Source: Syntrophomonadaceae bacterium (GTDB lineage Bacteria; Bacillota; Dethiobacteria; DTU022). Taken from it: a stretch of 22,236 nt of DNA. Within the stretch, counting starts at the first letter, position 1, and each line of letters starts with the position of its first letter. A program made the translations under genes and the position numbers. The notes below the pieces were generated by a model. It saw nothing but the letters and a program-made list of their open reading frames with translations. It was not told the DNA's origin and did not search any database. Shown one piece after another: positions 13,545 to 21,458 of the stretch. The stretch is from NCBI GenBank assembly GCA_007131435.1, contig SLQM01000056.1, forward strand, positions 1-22,236. The letters run 5' to 3'.

Positions 13545-15491
13545 TTGGGGGATAAAAAAACATTTTATATTACCACTCCTATTTACTATCCAAGCAATAA
13601 ACTGCATGTGGGCAATTCCTATACAACGGTTGCTGCCGATGCGATAGCCCGTTTTAAAAGGCTAACCGGTTGTGATGTCTGGTTTTTAACCGGAACGGAT
13701 GAGCACGGGCAGAAAATACAGCGGCAGGCTGAAGCTGCAGGTAAAAAACCGCTGGAGTTTGTTGATGAGATTGTTGCCTGGATAAAAGAGCTATGGGAGG
13801 AACTGGATATAGATTACGATGATTTTATCCGGACCACCGAGGAGCGACATAAAGAAAAGGTTGCTAAAATTTTTACCCATTTTCATGAACAGGGTGATAT
13901 ATACAAGGATAAGTATGAAGGGTGGTACTGTACGCCCTGCGAAGCTTACTGGACGGAGAGACAGTTAAACGACGGCAACTGCCCTGATTGCAACAGGGTC
14001 GTTGAGCTGATTGCCGAAGAAGCTTATTTTTTTAAGATGTCGAAATATGCAAAGCAGCTTGAAGAACATATTGAGTCCAATCCTGATTTTATCCAGCCCG
14101 TATCCCGAAAAAATGAAATGATCAATAACTTTATTAAACCCGGACTTGAAGACCTTTGCGTCTCCAGGACATCTTTTGACTGGGGAATTCCAGTTCCATT
14201 CGATCCTGATCATGTAATATATGTCTGGCTTGATGCCCTCAGCAATTACATAACCGCGCTCGGTTTTGGTGAAGAAGATTCAATTTATGAAACTTACTGG
14301 CCGGCTGATGTGCAATTAATCGGAAAAGATATCCTTCGGTTTCATACCATTTACTGGCCCATTTTTTTGATGGCCCTCGGTCAGCCTTTACCGAAAACAG
14401 TCTTTGGCCACGGCTGGCTGATGCTTCAGGAAGGCAAGATGTCTAAATCGAAAGGCAATGCTATTGATCCACGTGTTCTTGCCAACCGCTACAGCTCAGA
14501 TGCCTTACGCTATTTCCTGCTGAGGGAAATACCCTTTGGCCAGGATGGTATTTTTAGCCTTGAAAACTTTATCAATAGAATCAATACCGACCTGGCAAAT
14601 GATCTTGGTAACCTGGTCAGCAGGACGCTCACGATGGCGGAAAGGTACTTTGACGGAGTTTTACCAAGGCCTTCAAGCGGGGAACAGGCGAGCGATACGG
14701 ACCTGAGGGAGTTAGCCCTTGCCACCCCGGTGGCAGTCGAACTATACGTAAACGAATTAAAGCTAAGTGATGCCCTGGCCGAGCTGTGGAAACTGGTCAG
14801 GAGGAGCAACAAGTATATTGATGAGAATATGCCCTGGGAGCTGGCAAAAGACCCCGCTAAGCAGATTCGCCTGGGTACAGTTATCTATAACCTGGTTGAG
14901 TCTATACGCTTCATCTCTGTACTGCTGCAGCCCTTCGTGCCCCGCACGCCAGGGAAAATCTGGGAACAGCTTGGAGTTAGCAACAACCAGGCTCTACAGG
15001 AGTGGGAAAGCTTGCAGGAGTGGGGCAAAATGCAGCCCGGGCATGCCGTAGCCCGCGGTGAAGATCTATTTCCCCGTTTAAACCTGCAGGCCGAGATCAG
15101 GGAGATGCAGGGCGATCAGCCGGCAGCTAAAGAAGGAATTTCAGAAACGGCTGAAATGGAAGGACTGATCACACTTGATCAGTTTCAGCAGGTTGATTTG
15201 AGGGTTGCAGAAATTGTTTCTGCAGAAAGGATTCCTAAAGCTGATAAACTTTTGAAGGTTGAAGTTGATATTGGTGAGGGAGAAAATCGCCAGGTTGTTG
15301 CCGGTATAGCTGAACATTATAAACCGGAAGAGTTGGTCGGTAAAAAAGTAATATTTGTCTGCAACCTGAAGCCGGTTAAATTACGCGGTGTGCTGTCACA
15401 GGGGATGCTTCTTGCCGCCACCCAGGAAGATGGCCCCCTGGCCCTGACAACTGTCGATCGCAATGTTCCCCCGGGAAGCAGGGTAAGCTGA
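13545..15491 (+). CDS. metG: Methionyl-tRNA synthetase
   Basis: The enzyme charges tRNA-Met and initiator tRNA with methionine. Its 648 residues include the class I signature as HVGN (21-24, the HIGH variant), zinc cysteines C129, C132, C146 and C149, the KMSKS loop (298-302), the anticodon-binding helical domain, and a C-terminal EMAP-II-like tRNA-binding domain (about 540-648) with LRVAEIVSAERIPKADKLL and SQGMLLAA. The C-terminal domain also dimerises the enzyme. The start is TTG at 13545, with GAGGAGG 7 nt upstream. tatD begins one nucleotide after its stop codon, so the two are co-transcribed. Confidence 0.97.
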   Translation: MGDKKTFYITTPIYYPSNKLHVGNSYTTVAADAIARFKRLTGCDVWFLTGTDEHGQKIQRQAEAAGKKPLEFVDEIVAWIKELWEELDIDYDDFIRTTEERHKEKVAKIFTHFHEQGDIYKDKYEGWYCTPCEAYWTERQLNDGNCPDCNRVVELIAEEAYFFKMSKYAKQLEEHIESNPDFIQPVSRKNEMINNFIKPGLEDLCVSRTSFDWGIPVPFDPDHVIYVWLDALSNYITALGFGEEDSIYETYWPADVQLIGKDILRFHTIYWPIFLMALGQPLPKTVFGHGWLMLQEGKMSKSKGNAIDPRVLANRYSSDALRYFLLREIPFGQDGIFSLENFINRINTDLANDLGNLVSRTLTMAERYFDGVLPRPSSGEQASDTDLRELALATPVAVELYVNELKLSDALAELWKLVRRSNKYIDENMPWELAKDPAKQIRLGTVIYNLVESIRFISVLLQPFVPRTPGKIWEQLGVSNNQALQEWESLQEWGKMQPGHAVARGEDLFPRLNLQAEIREMQGDQPAAKEGISETAEMEGLITLDQFQQVDLRVAEIVSAERIPKADKLLKVEVDIGEGENRQVVAGIAEHYKPEELVGKKVIFVCNLKPVKLRGVLSQGMLLAATQEDGPLALTTVDRNVPPGSRVS

Positions 15492-15492
15492 C

Positions 15493-16281
15493 TTGGCCGT
15501 TCTAATTGATACTCACGCACACCTCGACTTTCCACAATATAGTAAGGACCTGGAGTTGGTGCTTGAAAGGGCTCATACTGCCGGTGTAAAGGCAGTTCTT
15601 AATGCCGGGGCAGATGAAAAAAGCTCAGAAAGGTCAATCAGGTTAAGTGAAAAGTACCCGTATATCAGTTCTTCTGTTGGTATTCATCCACACGGGGCTG
15701 CCAGGGTAAAAAGTGGCTGGATCCAGAGGTTGGAAAAAATGGCAGCCGGGAAAACGGTCTTGGCTGTTGGTGAAACAGGTCTTGATTTTTATCGTGATTT
15801 ATCGCCGAGGGATATCCAGGAACTTGTTTTCAGGGAACATATCGGTCTGGCCTGCCGGGTAAAAAAACCCTTAATTATCCATACCCGTGAAGCTCACCAG
15901 GCGACTTTAAAAGTCCTTAAAGAAGAAGAACTGCCCTCCCCGGCCGGGGTGATGCACTGTTTTTCTGGCAGCAGGGAGCAGGTGGAGCGCTACCTGGATC
16001 TCGGTTTTTATATTTCATTTGCCGGTCCGCTGACTTACCCACGTTCCCATGAGCTGAGGGAAGCATTAAAAGCTGTTCCCTCTAACCGTTTGCTGCTTGA
16101 AACGGATGCACCCTACCTGCCTCCACAGGCTTACCGCAGCAAGCGCAATGAACCTGCCTACATAAGCTTAATTTATGAACGGGCTGCCCTGGAACTGGGT
16201 ATAAGTTTAGAAGTACTTGCCGAACAGGTTTATTTGAATGCTCTTAGGCTATTTTCTGATTTGCTTGTTGATCGGATTTAA
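15493..16281 (+). CDS. tatD: TatD-family metal-dependent deoxyribonuclease
   Basis: A 262-residue TatD hydrolase (YabD in B. subtilis), a TIM-barrel metal-dependent nuclease with reported 3'-5' DNA exonuclease activity in the family. Metal ligands are visible: H8 and H10 in DTHAHLD, E94 in AVGETGLDFY, H130 in LIIHTREA, H155 in MHCFSG and D205 in LLETDAPYLP. The TTG at 15493 starts one nucleotide after the metG stop. No good Shine-Dalgarno is present (only AGGGTAAG inside metG), so reinitiation after metG is likely. The next usual genes, yabE and rnmV, are absent. Confidence 0.94.
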   Translation: MAVLIDTHAHLDFPQYSKDLELVLERAHTAGVKAVLNAGADEKSSERSIRLSEKYPYISSSVGIHPHGAARVKSGWIQRLEKMAAGKTVLAVGETGLDFYRDLSPRDIQELVFREHIGLACRVKKPLIIHTREAHQATLKVLKEEELPSPAGVMHCFSGSREQVERYLDLGFYISFAGPLTYPRSHELREALKAVPSNRLLLETDAPYLPPQAYRSKRNEPAYISLIYERAALELGISLEVLAEQVYLNALRLFSDLLVDRI

Positions 16282-16286
16282 TATAT

Positions 16287-16320
16287 TTAAGCGCTTCCCT
16301 TTAAGCAGGGAAGCGCTTAA
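16287..16320 (+). terminator. Strong hairpin between convergent tatD and the SCP2 gene
   Basis: TTAAGCGCTTCCCT (16287-16300) and AGGGAAGCGCTTAA (16307-16320) form a perfect 14-bp stem with a 6-nt loop, 5 nt after the tatD stop. Neither side has a true T tract, so it may stabilise 3' ends or terminate in both directions imperfectly. Confidence 0.7.
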
Positions 16321-16395
16321 TAAAAGCTTTATTATCATCAATTAACAGTATTCAAAAACTGTTAACCATCTAATTCACTTGGGAAACCAGGTGTG

Positions 16396-16722
16396 CTAGC
16401 CAAGCAGGCTTTGTAATTTCATTGCCAGTGACATGTCGCCCTTAACCTTCAGTTTGCCTGCCATAAATGCTGAAGTGGCGTTTAACTTGCCGTCGAGCAT
16501 GGCATCAAAATCATCAGCAGCCATGGTGATAGTAATGTTGGGGCTGTCATGTTCGGATTCTACAACAGTTGCCTTGCCATCGTCTACTGCAACATGGAAA
16601 ACTCCACCATTGTCTCCGGAAAGGTCAAACTGGTATACAGCGCTTACCCCTTTCATTTTAGCCGGATCGGCTGCCTCAATCTTCTTATTCAGGTTCTCCA
16701 GGATTCCTTTAAAGTCTGCCAT
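16396..16722 (-). CDS. SCP2 sterol-binding-domain protein
   Basis: A 108-residue single-domain SCP2 protein. SCP2 domains have a hydrophobic cavity that binds lipids or acyl chains; the bacterial role is unknown. Visible are the alternating strands VSAVYQFDLSGDNGGVFHVAV, here read as VSAVYQFDL and GGVFHVAVDDGKA, then NITITMAADDFDAMLDGKL and the terminal FMAGKLKVKGDMSLAMKL, the best family signature. The ATG at 16722 has AGGAGG 10 nt upstream. It has its own divergent promoter near a dyad and no operon partner. Its reverse placement between tatD and rsmA interrupts the ancestral gene order. Clostridia use such small SCP2 proteins widely. Confidence 0.9.
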   Translation of the reverse strand: MADFKGILENLNKKIEAADPAKMKGVSAVYQFDLSGDNGGVFHVAVDDGKATVVESEHDSPNITITMAADDFDAMLDGKLNATSAFMAGKLKVKGDMSLAMKLQSLLG

Positions 16723-16848
16723 TTATAATACGCCTCCTAAAAATTTATTATCCATTCCATATGGTCAAACGGCGAAAAATCCTTTATTACACGGCCCCCT
16801 TTCTTGCTAAAATGCTTAAACAGGTGAATTATTACTATTGTAAAGTAT

Positions 16849-16877
16849 ATTATAAAGCATAATCGACTATTTGTCAT
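16849..16877 (-). promoter_or_regulatory. Predicted sigma-A promoter of the SCP2 gene
   Basis: On the minus strand ATGACA (16877-16872), a 17-nt spacer and TATAAT (16854-16849). The -35 box lies in one arm of the ATTTGTCA dyad. The leader would be about 120 nt; I see no recognised RNA element in it. Confidence 0.65.
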
Positions 16878-16895
16878 CATATTTTTGTGACAAAT
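16869..16895. repeat. Dyad ATTTGTCA-N11-TGACAAAT, putative operator
   Basis: Perfect 8-bp inverted arms at 16869-16876 and 16888-16895, centres 19 bp apart, between the divergent SCP2 and rsmA genes. One arm overlaps the -35 box of the SCP2 promoter, and the other ends 17 bp before the rsmA -35 box. The geometry fits a dimeric repressor or activator site; the regulator is unknown. Confidence 0.55.
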
Positions 16896-16912
16896 CAGGC
16901 TTTATTAATAAT

Positions 16913-16941
16913 TTGACGGCCTAGCGGGGTAGTTGTACAAT
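16913..16941 (+). promoter_or_regulatory. Predicted sigma-A promoter of rsmA-ykuK
   Basis: TTGACG (16913-16918), a 17-nt spacer and TACAAT (16936-16941), about 45 nt before the rsmA start. Confidence 0.7.
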
Positions 16942-16991
16942 TAATTAGCATTTATTCAAGATATTTGCCTTCATAGGATGTGCATTAATAG

Positions 16992-17864
16992 ATGGCAGAT
17001 TTGCCGAATTTAACATCACCGCGAGAACTGATGAAGCTGCTCGGGCAATATGGCCTTCAACCGCATAAAAGGCTGGGCCAAAATTTTTTAATTGATGCGA
17101 ATATTGCCCGTAAGATAGTAAATTCTCTTGAACTTGAAACTGGCGACCTTGTTTTTGAGGTCGGCCCCGGAGCCGGGGCGCTAACTGCTGAACTGGCAAA
17201 GTCTGGAGCGCAGCTGGTGGCGATAGAAATAGATCGCGGTCTATACAAGCTGCTATGTGAACTGTTTGAAAAGTGGCCAAACGTTAAGCTATTAAATGAA
17301 GATGTTATCAAGTTAAACTGGAACCACATAATTGAACAATACACAGATGGGCACCAGCCTGTTAAGCTGGTGTCTAATTTGCCATATGTTATATCCGGGC
17401 CATTCATCTATGCAATCTTAAAGTGTTATTTTCCTTTTCAAAAGGCGATTATCATGTTACAGCAAGAAGTTGCCCGCCGCCTTATCGCCGCCCCAGGCGA
17501 TAGTGATTACAGTGCTCTTTCCGTGCTCTGCCAGTATTATAATGACGGTGAAATACTATTTAATGTTAGCAATAATGTTTTTTGGCCGCGCCCGCAAGTT
17601 AGTTCGGCAGTTTTAAAATTGGAACCCAGGAGCCGTTTGCTCGGTCTGGAGGAAGAGCTGCTGCTTTGGAATTTAGTTCAGGAATCATTTCAACAAAGGC
17701 GTAAAACATTATTAAATAATTTAAATCGGATTTATCCTGAACTGAAAGAAAAACTGCCGGGAATCCTTAAAGAAGCATCTGTAAAAGAACAGGCCAGGCC
17801 GGAGGATCTCTCATCCGGGCAATTTGCAATGCTGGCCCGAATCACATATAATTACCTTAAATAA
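16992..17864 (+). CDS. rsmA: 16S rRNA dimethyladenosine methyltransferase RsmA (KsgA)
   Basis: The enzyme dimethylates the two adjacent adenines near the 3' end of 16S rRNA (A1518 and A1519 in E. coli numbering) using SAM, late in small-subunit assembly. The 290-residue protein has the KRLGQNFLID start (27-35), SAM motif I EVGPGAGALT (56-65), motif II acid in AIEID, NLPY (129-132) and the FWPRPQVSSAVL target-recognition region; the all-helical C-terminal domain is complete. The ATG at 16992 has only a weak AGGA at 13 nt. In B. subtilis rnmV precedes this gene; here an SCP2 gene on the other strand does. ykuK follows after 23 nt. Confidence 0.96.
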   Translation: MADLPNLTSPRELMKLLGQYGLQPHKRLGQNFLIDANIARKIVNSLELETGDLVFEVGPGAGALTAELAKSGAQLVAIEIDRGLYKLLCELFEKWPNVKLLNEDVIKLNWNHIIEQYTDGHQPVKLVSNLPYVISGPFIYAILKCYFPFQKAIIMLQQEVARRLIAAPGDSDYSALSVLCQYYNDGEILFNVSNNVFWPRPQVSSAVLKLEPRSRLLGLEEELLLWNLVQESFQQRRKTLLNNLNRIYPELKEKLPGILKEASVKEQARPEDLSSGQFAMLARITYNYLK

Positions 17865-17887
17865 AATGCTGGGAAGGTCGCAGGAAA

Positions 17888-18364
17888 ATGATATTTACCA
17901 GCCCGTCAAAGGGTCAGGTTTCTTTCCAGGAAATGTTTGAAGGCCTGGTTAATTACACTAATGAATTTCCTGATGATTCATATAAACTTATTATTGGCAC
18001 AGACTCGCATTCTTTTCTTAACGAGTCTGTAGTTTTTGTAACGGCTGTCGTTGTTCACCGGCTGGGCAAAGGTGGCCGCTTTTATTACAACAAGCAGAAG
18101 ACTCGTTACATGGAAAGCCTGCGCCAGCGTATCTATTATGAAACGTACCTTAGCCTTGAAGTGGCAGCTAAAATTACCGAGCAGCTTGCCAGTAACGGAG
18201 AAAGCACCCTGAATGTTGAAATTCATCTTGATGTGGGTGAAAAAGGTGAAACCAGGGATATAATTAAAGAAGTTGTTGGAATGGTTATCGGCAGCGGTTA
18301 CCAGGCCTGTATAAAGCCGGATTCATTCGGAGCAACAACAGTGGCAGATCGTTTTACCAAGTAA
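17888..18364 (+). CDS. ykuK: YkuK-like protein (DUF458, RNase H-like fold)
   Basis: A 158-residue protein of the DUF458/YkuK family, predicted to have an RNase H-like fold; no activity is established. Conserved features visible are LIIGTDSHSF (acidic residue in the first strand), an alternating VVFVTAVVVHRLGKGGRFYY hairpin, LNVEIHLDVGEKGETRDII with a second acidic cluster, and the terminal IKPDSFGATTVADRFTK. The Asp/His/Glu positions look like a metal site. The ATG at 17888 has GGGAAGG 10 nt upstream. It follows rsmA closely and takes the place held by yabG before veg in B. subtilis. Confidence 0.88.
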   Translation: MIFTSPSKGQVSFQEMFEGLVNYTNEFPDDSYKLIIGTDSHSFLNESVVFVTAVVVHRLGKGGRFYYNKQKTRYMESLRQRIYYETYLSLEVAAKITEQLASNGESTLNVEIHLDVGEKGETRDIIKEVVGMVIGSGYQACIKPDSFGATTVADRFTK

Positions 18365-18380
18365 TGCTTTTTTCGGCGCC

Positions 18381-18436
18381 AATATGGCCGAATTTAGCAG
18401 CTAACGGAAGAGCAAGCCTCCATTTAGGGCCATATT
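18381..18436. repeat. Long dyad with GGCCAT half-sites upstream of veg
   Basis: AATATGGCC (18381-18389) is the exact inverse of GGCCATATT (18428-18436), with 38 nt between that contain a smaller palindrome TTAGCAGCTAA (18394-18404). A further GGCCAT lies in the veg promoter spacer at 18457-18462. It may be an operator array, or a weak terminator for ykuK. No T tract follows the right arm. Confidence 0.45.
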
Positions 18437-18447
18437 CTTACTATTTC

Positions 18448-18477
18448 TTGACCTTTGGCCATTTTTTGTGTTATAAT
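18448..18477 (+). promoter_or_regulatory. Strong sigma-A promoter of veg
   Basis: TTGACC (18448-18453), an 18-nt spacer ending in TGT, and TATAAT (18472-18477): an extended -10 promoter. The veg promoter of B. subtilis is a classic strong vegetative promoter. Confidence 0.8.
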
Positions 18478-18508
18478 AAAACTCAGAATAATTATAAGGT
18501 GGTTTTAA

Positions 18509-18775
18509 ATGGTGGCTAAAGATGTCCTATTTGAAATCCGCAGGAAGCTTGAATCTCACCTTGGTGAAAAGATTAAATTAAGGGCCAACCGTGGCCGGCG
18601 CAAGACTTATGAAAAAGAAGGAGTTTTGGAAAGCACCTACCCTTCTATTTTTATAGTCAGAGTAGACGAGAATAACTACTTCCAGCGTTTGTCCTTCAGC
18701 TATGCAGATGTCTTAACAGAAACTGTAGAACTAAGCTTTGGTGAAGGTGAATTGCGGCGGACTGTAGGCCTTTAA
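18509..18775 (+). CDS. veg: Veg family protein
   Basis: An 88-residue basic protein of the Veg family, small Firmicute proteins linked to biofilm gene expression in B. subtilis and generally highly expressed; the molecular activity is not settled. The family pattern is seen as KDVLFEIRRKLESHLGEKI, then LRANRGRRKTYEKEGVLEST, then YPSIFIVRVDE and RLSFSYADVLTETVEL. The ATG at 18509 is 6 nt after AAGGTGG; the next codon is GTG and could also serve. It is monocistronic between a strong promoter and a good terminator, and stands between rsmA-ykuK and the ispE set as in Bacillus. Confidence 0.94.
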   Translation: MVAKDVLFEIRRKLESHLGEKIKLRANRGRRKTYEKEGVLESTYPSIFIVRVDENNYFQRLSFSYADVLTETVELSFGEGELRRTVGL

Positions 18776-18825
18776 ACCCGGCGCCTGCAGATAAATTACG
18801 GTAAAAAAGAGCATAGCGTTAAATT

Positions 18826-18855
18826 AAACCGGTATTATACCGGTTTTATTTTTTT
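18826..18855 (+). terminator. Rho-independent terminator after veg
   Basis: AAACCGGTA (18826-18834) pairs with TACCGGTTT (18838-18846) over a 3-nt loop, followed by TATTTTTTT. It is about 50 nt after the veg stop. Confidence 0.9.
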
Positions 18856-18989
18856 ATAAATTATGAAACCGGTTATCCAGAAGTCTATAGCCGATACTGT
18901 TTTTCATCCCCCTTTCCAGGCAGGATTAGGCTTACTTTTGTAGAATAGCCTTTGCAGTTGACAGAATAAGTCTTGCAGGAGGGTTTAAG

Positions 18990-19505
18990 ATGAAAGCGCT
19001 ACTTGTTATTGATATGCTGGTAGATTTTATTGACAGGGAAGGTGCTCTATATATCGGGCCTGATGCAGATAAGCTTGTCCCGGCAGTAAAAGCAAGGATT
19101 GATAGTTACCGCTCAGCCGGGGGCGTGGTTATATATATCTGTGATCGCCATCTAGAGGACGATTCAGAGTTTAATATGTTCCCGCCTCACAGCCTGGAAG
19201 ACAGCGGGGGTGATCAAATCATCGATCAGGTGAAACCTGCAGCCGGGGAAAGAGTCATTTATAAGAGGCGATTTAGCTCATTTTTTGGAACAGATCTAGA
19301 TTTAACGCTGAGGGAAAAAGGGATCAATGATCTTGAACTGGCAGGTTGTGTTACCAATATCTGTATTCTTTATACTGCTGCTGACGCAAGAATGCTTAAT
19401 TACAATGTTTGCCTTTCAAAACAGGCAGTAGCCAGTTTTGATCAGGACGCTCACCGCTTTGCCCTGCAGGAAATGGAAAAAACCCTTGGGGTAAAATTTA
19501 TCTAG
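18990..19505 (+). CDS. pncA: Nicotinamidase / isochorismatase-family cysteine hydrolase
   Basis: A 171-residue isochorismatase-like hydrolase. The catalytic triad is visible as D8 in VIDMLVDF, K92 in YKRRFSSF and C125 in GCVTNICILYTA. D52, H54 and H67 are placed like the metal ligands of nicotinamidases, so I predict hydrolysis of nicotinamide to nicotinate. The gene is 16 nt upstream of a nicotinate phosphoribosyltransferase, which uses that product; this context is the main support for nicotinamidase over another cysteine hydrolase. The ATG at 18990 has GCAGGAGGG upstream. An isolated TTGACA (18958-18963) lacks a matching -10 box, so the promoter is unclear. Confidence 0.85.
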   Translation: MKALLVIDMLVDFIDREGALYIGPDADKLVPAVKARIDSYRSAGGVVIYICDRHLEDDSEFNMFPPHSLEDSGGDQIIDQVKPAAGERVIYKRRFSSFFGTDLDLTLREKGINDLELAGCVTNICILYTAADARMLNYNVCLSKQAVASFDQDAHRFALQEMEKTLGVKFI

Positions 19506-19521
19506 TGTCTGGAGGTTTCAG

Positions 19522-20568
19522 ATGAAAGCTGCCGATTTTGTAACTTTAAAAGATATTGCTTCAATGAAAATTGACCCGCAAAACCGTTTTTTCTCTGCAA
19601 CAGGGACTGAGATAGAGCAGGGTTTAACGAGCGATATTTACTTTATTCGCACCAGGGATTTGCTTAACAATATGGGATATGCAGATTCAGTTGTGACTGC
19701 AGAAATATTCTCTTCCAGGGAAGGGATCCTGGCAGGAATAGATGAATCACTTCACCTGCTGCGCAACAGGAATCTTGATTTATGGGTTTTACCCGAGGGC
19801 GAAGTGATGCAGAAAAAAGAGGTAATAATGCGTATTCGCGGGCGTTACAGTGATTTTGGAATTTATGAAACGGCGCTGTTGGGGATTCTGTCAAGTTCCA
19901 GCGGCTGGGCAACAGCTTCACATCACTGCAAGGAAGCTGCGGGAGGACGCATGGTAGTTTGTTACGGTGCCAGGCATTTACATCCTGCAGTGGCCCCGGT
20001 AATGGAAAGAGCGGCAGTGGTTGGTGGTGCAGATGCCTGCAGTTGTGTGCTGGGAGCTCTTTTGCTTGGGCAGGCTCCCGCCGGAACAGTGCCCCATGCA
20101 GCTTTTTTGATAGTGGGAGATACGGTTAAGCTGGCCGAAGCATATGATCGTTTTGTTCCCGAGGATGCTCCAAGGATTATCCTTGTTGATACCTTTAAAG
20201 ATGAAACCGAGGAAGCGCTAAGGGTGGCCGAAGCGCTGGGCAAAAGGTTAAATGGAATCCGGCTTGACACTCCTGGAGAGCGCGGCGGGGTAACGGCCGG
20301 TTTAGTCCGGGAAACAAGGGCCCGTCTTGATTATGCCGGTTATGAACATGTCAGAATTATAGTCTCAGGGGGTTTGACGCCGGAAAGAATCACTGAACTA
20401 TCCGAAGCAGGTGCCGATGCTTTTGGGGTGGGCAGCTTTATTTCACGCTCTCCGGCTATTGATATGACCATGGATTTAAAAGAGGTCAATGGAAAAGCGC
20501 TTGCTAAGAGAGGCCGGATACCCGGGATTACTAAAAATGAACGGCTGATTAAAATTGATAGGAAATGA
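19522..20568 (+). CDS. pncB: Nicotinate phosphoribosyltransferase
   Basis: A 348-residue enzyme joining nicotinate to PRPP to give nicotinate mononucleotide, the entry of the Preiss-Handler NAD route. Motifs visible are GLTSDIYFIRT (34-44), YETALLGILSSSSGWAT (115-131), the YGARHLHPA substrate loop (148-156), RLDTPGERGG (247-256), and the phosphate-binding VSGGLTPERI (281-290) with GVGSFIS (302-308). It is the short form of the family (about 350 residues), common in Clostridia and Archaea, rather than the E. coli form. The ATG at 19522 has GGAGGT 5 nt upstream. Its stop overlaps the ispE start by 4 nt (ATGA). Confidence 0.92.
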   Translation: MKAADFVTLKDIASMKIDPQNRFFSATGTEIEQGLTSDIYFIRTRDLLNNMGYADSVVTAEIFSSREGILAGIDESLHLLRNRNLDLWVLPEGEVMQKKEVIMRIRGRYSDFGIYETALLGILSSSSGWATASHHCKEAAGGRMVVCYGARHLHPAVAPVMERAAVVGGADACSCVLGALLLGQAPAGTVPHAAFLIVGDTVKLAEAYDRFVPEDAPRIILVDTFKDETEEALRVAEALGKRLNGIRLDTPGERGGVTAGLVRETRARLDYAGYEHVRIIVSGGLTPERITELSEAGADAFGVGSFISRSPAIDMTMDLKEVNGKALAKRGRIPGITKNERLIKIDRK

Positions 20569-21458
20569 CCAGTGAACTTATTATCAGGGCAGCGGCAAAA
20601 ATTAACCTTGGCCTTAATATTCTTGGGCGCAGGGATGACGGGTACCATGAACTTGAATCGGTAATGCAGCAAATATCGCTGTATGATATCCTAAAATTTA
20701 TCCCCTGTGAAGATGAAGGAATAAGCTTTTATTGTTCTGATGGCACTCTTTCCGGGCCAGGAAACCTTGTTGTCAAGGCTGCCAAACTGCTGCTTGACAG
20801 GTCAGGCCTTAGTCTTCCGGGTGTGAGGATTGAGCTATATAAAAATATACCTGTTGCAGCAGGTTTGGCAGGTGGAAGCAGTGATGCAGCCGCCGCTTTG
20901 CTTGGTTTAAATCGCTTCTGGAAGTTAGAATTGGATGAGCAAGAATTAATGGAAGTAGGCGCTTTACTGGGCTCGGATGTGCCATACTGCCTCCGGGGTG
21001 GAACAGCGCTGGTAAAAGGCAGGGGAGAAATACTTGAAAGCTTACCAGACCTTCCCTTCTTCTGGGTTTTGCTGGCCATTCCTGCCGGGGATAGAATTTC
21101 TACAGCTGAAGCTTACAGAACTTTTGATCGATCTAAATTAGGAAAACTGTCGCTTGACGCAATAATTGAAGCGGTAAAAGAGGGAAGGAAAGAGGATATT
21201 AAAAATTGGCTGGCCGCTGACTTTACCAATACCCTGGAAACTGCTGATTTGCCGGGGACAAGGGAAGCAATCGCTTTAAAGAAAAAGCTCAAAAAGATGA
21301 GCTTCCCGGCGGTTTTATCGGGCAGTGGCCCTTCGCTTTATATTCTTACCGATGATTACAATCTTTTAAGAAATGCGGCAATAGCTGTTAAGCAGCTTAA
21401 TGCAAGGTTTTTTTTATGCTGGACAATTAATTCAAAACGGAGTGATAGCAATGTTTAG
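20565..21458 (+). CDS. ispE: 4-diphosphocytidyl-2-C-methyl-D-erythritol kinase
   Basis: A GHMP-family kinase that phosphorylates CDP-methylerythritol in the non-mevalonate isoprenoid pathway. The 297-residue protein has the AAAKINLGLNI start with catalytic K12, RRDDGYHELESVMQ, the ATP loop PVAAGLAGGSSDAAAAL (96-112), SDVPYCLRGG with D138, and the C-terminal GHMP motif VLSGSGPSLYIL. The last 20 or so residues are not obviously conserved. Its ATG overlaps the pncB stop, which suggests translational coupling, with AGGA just upstream. It overlaps the following gene by 8 nt. IspE next to veg is conserved in Firmicutes. Confidence 0.96.
   Translation: MTSELIIRAAAKINLGLNILGRRDDGYHELESVMQQISLYDILKFIPCEDEGISFYCSDGTLSGPGNLVVKAAKLLLDRSGLSLPGVRIELYKNIPVAAGLAGGSSDAAAALLGLNRFWKLELDEQELMEVGALLGSDVPYCLRGGTALVKGRGEILESLPDLPFFWVLLAIPAGDRISTAEAYRTFDRSKLGKLSLDAIIEAVKEGRKEDIKNWLAADFTNTLETADLPGTREAIALKKKLKKMSFPAVLSGSGPSLYILTDDYNLLRNAAIAVKQLNARFFLCWTINSKRSDSNV

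Noticed and set aside
18867..18874. AACCGGTT palindrome after the veg terminator
   Set aside because: It repeats the stem sequence of the terminator but is only 8 bp and has no promoter or partner site nearby, so chance or a decayed terminator is likely.
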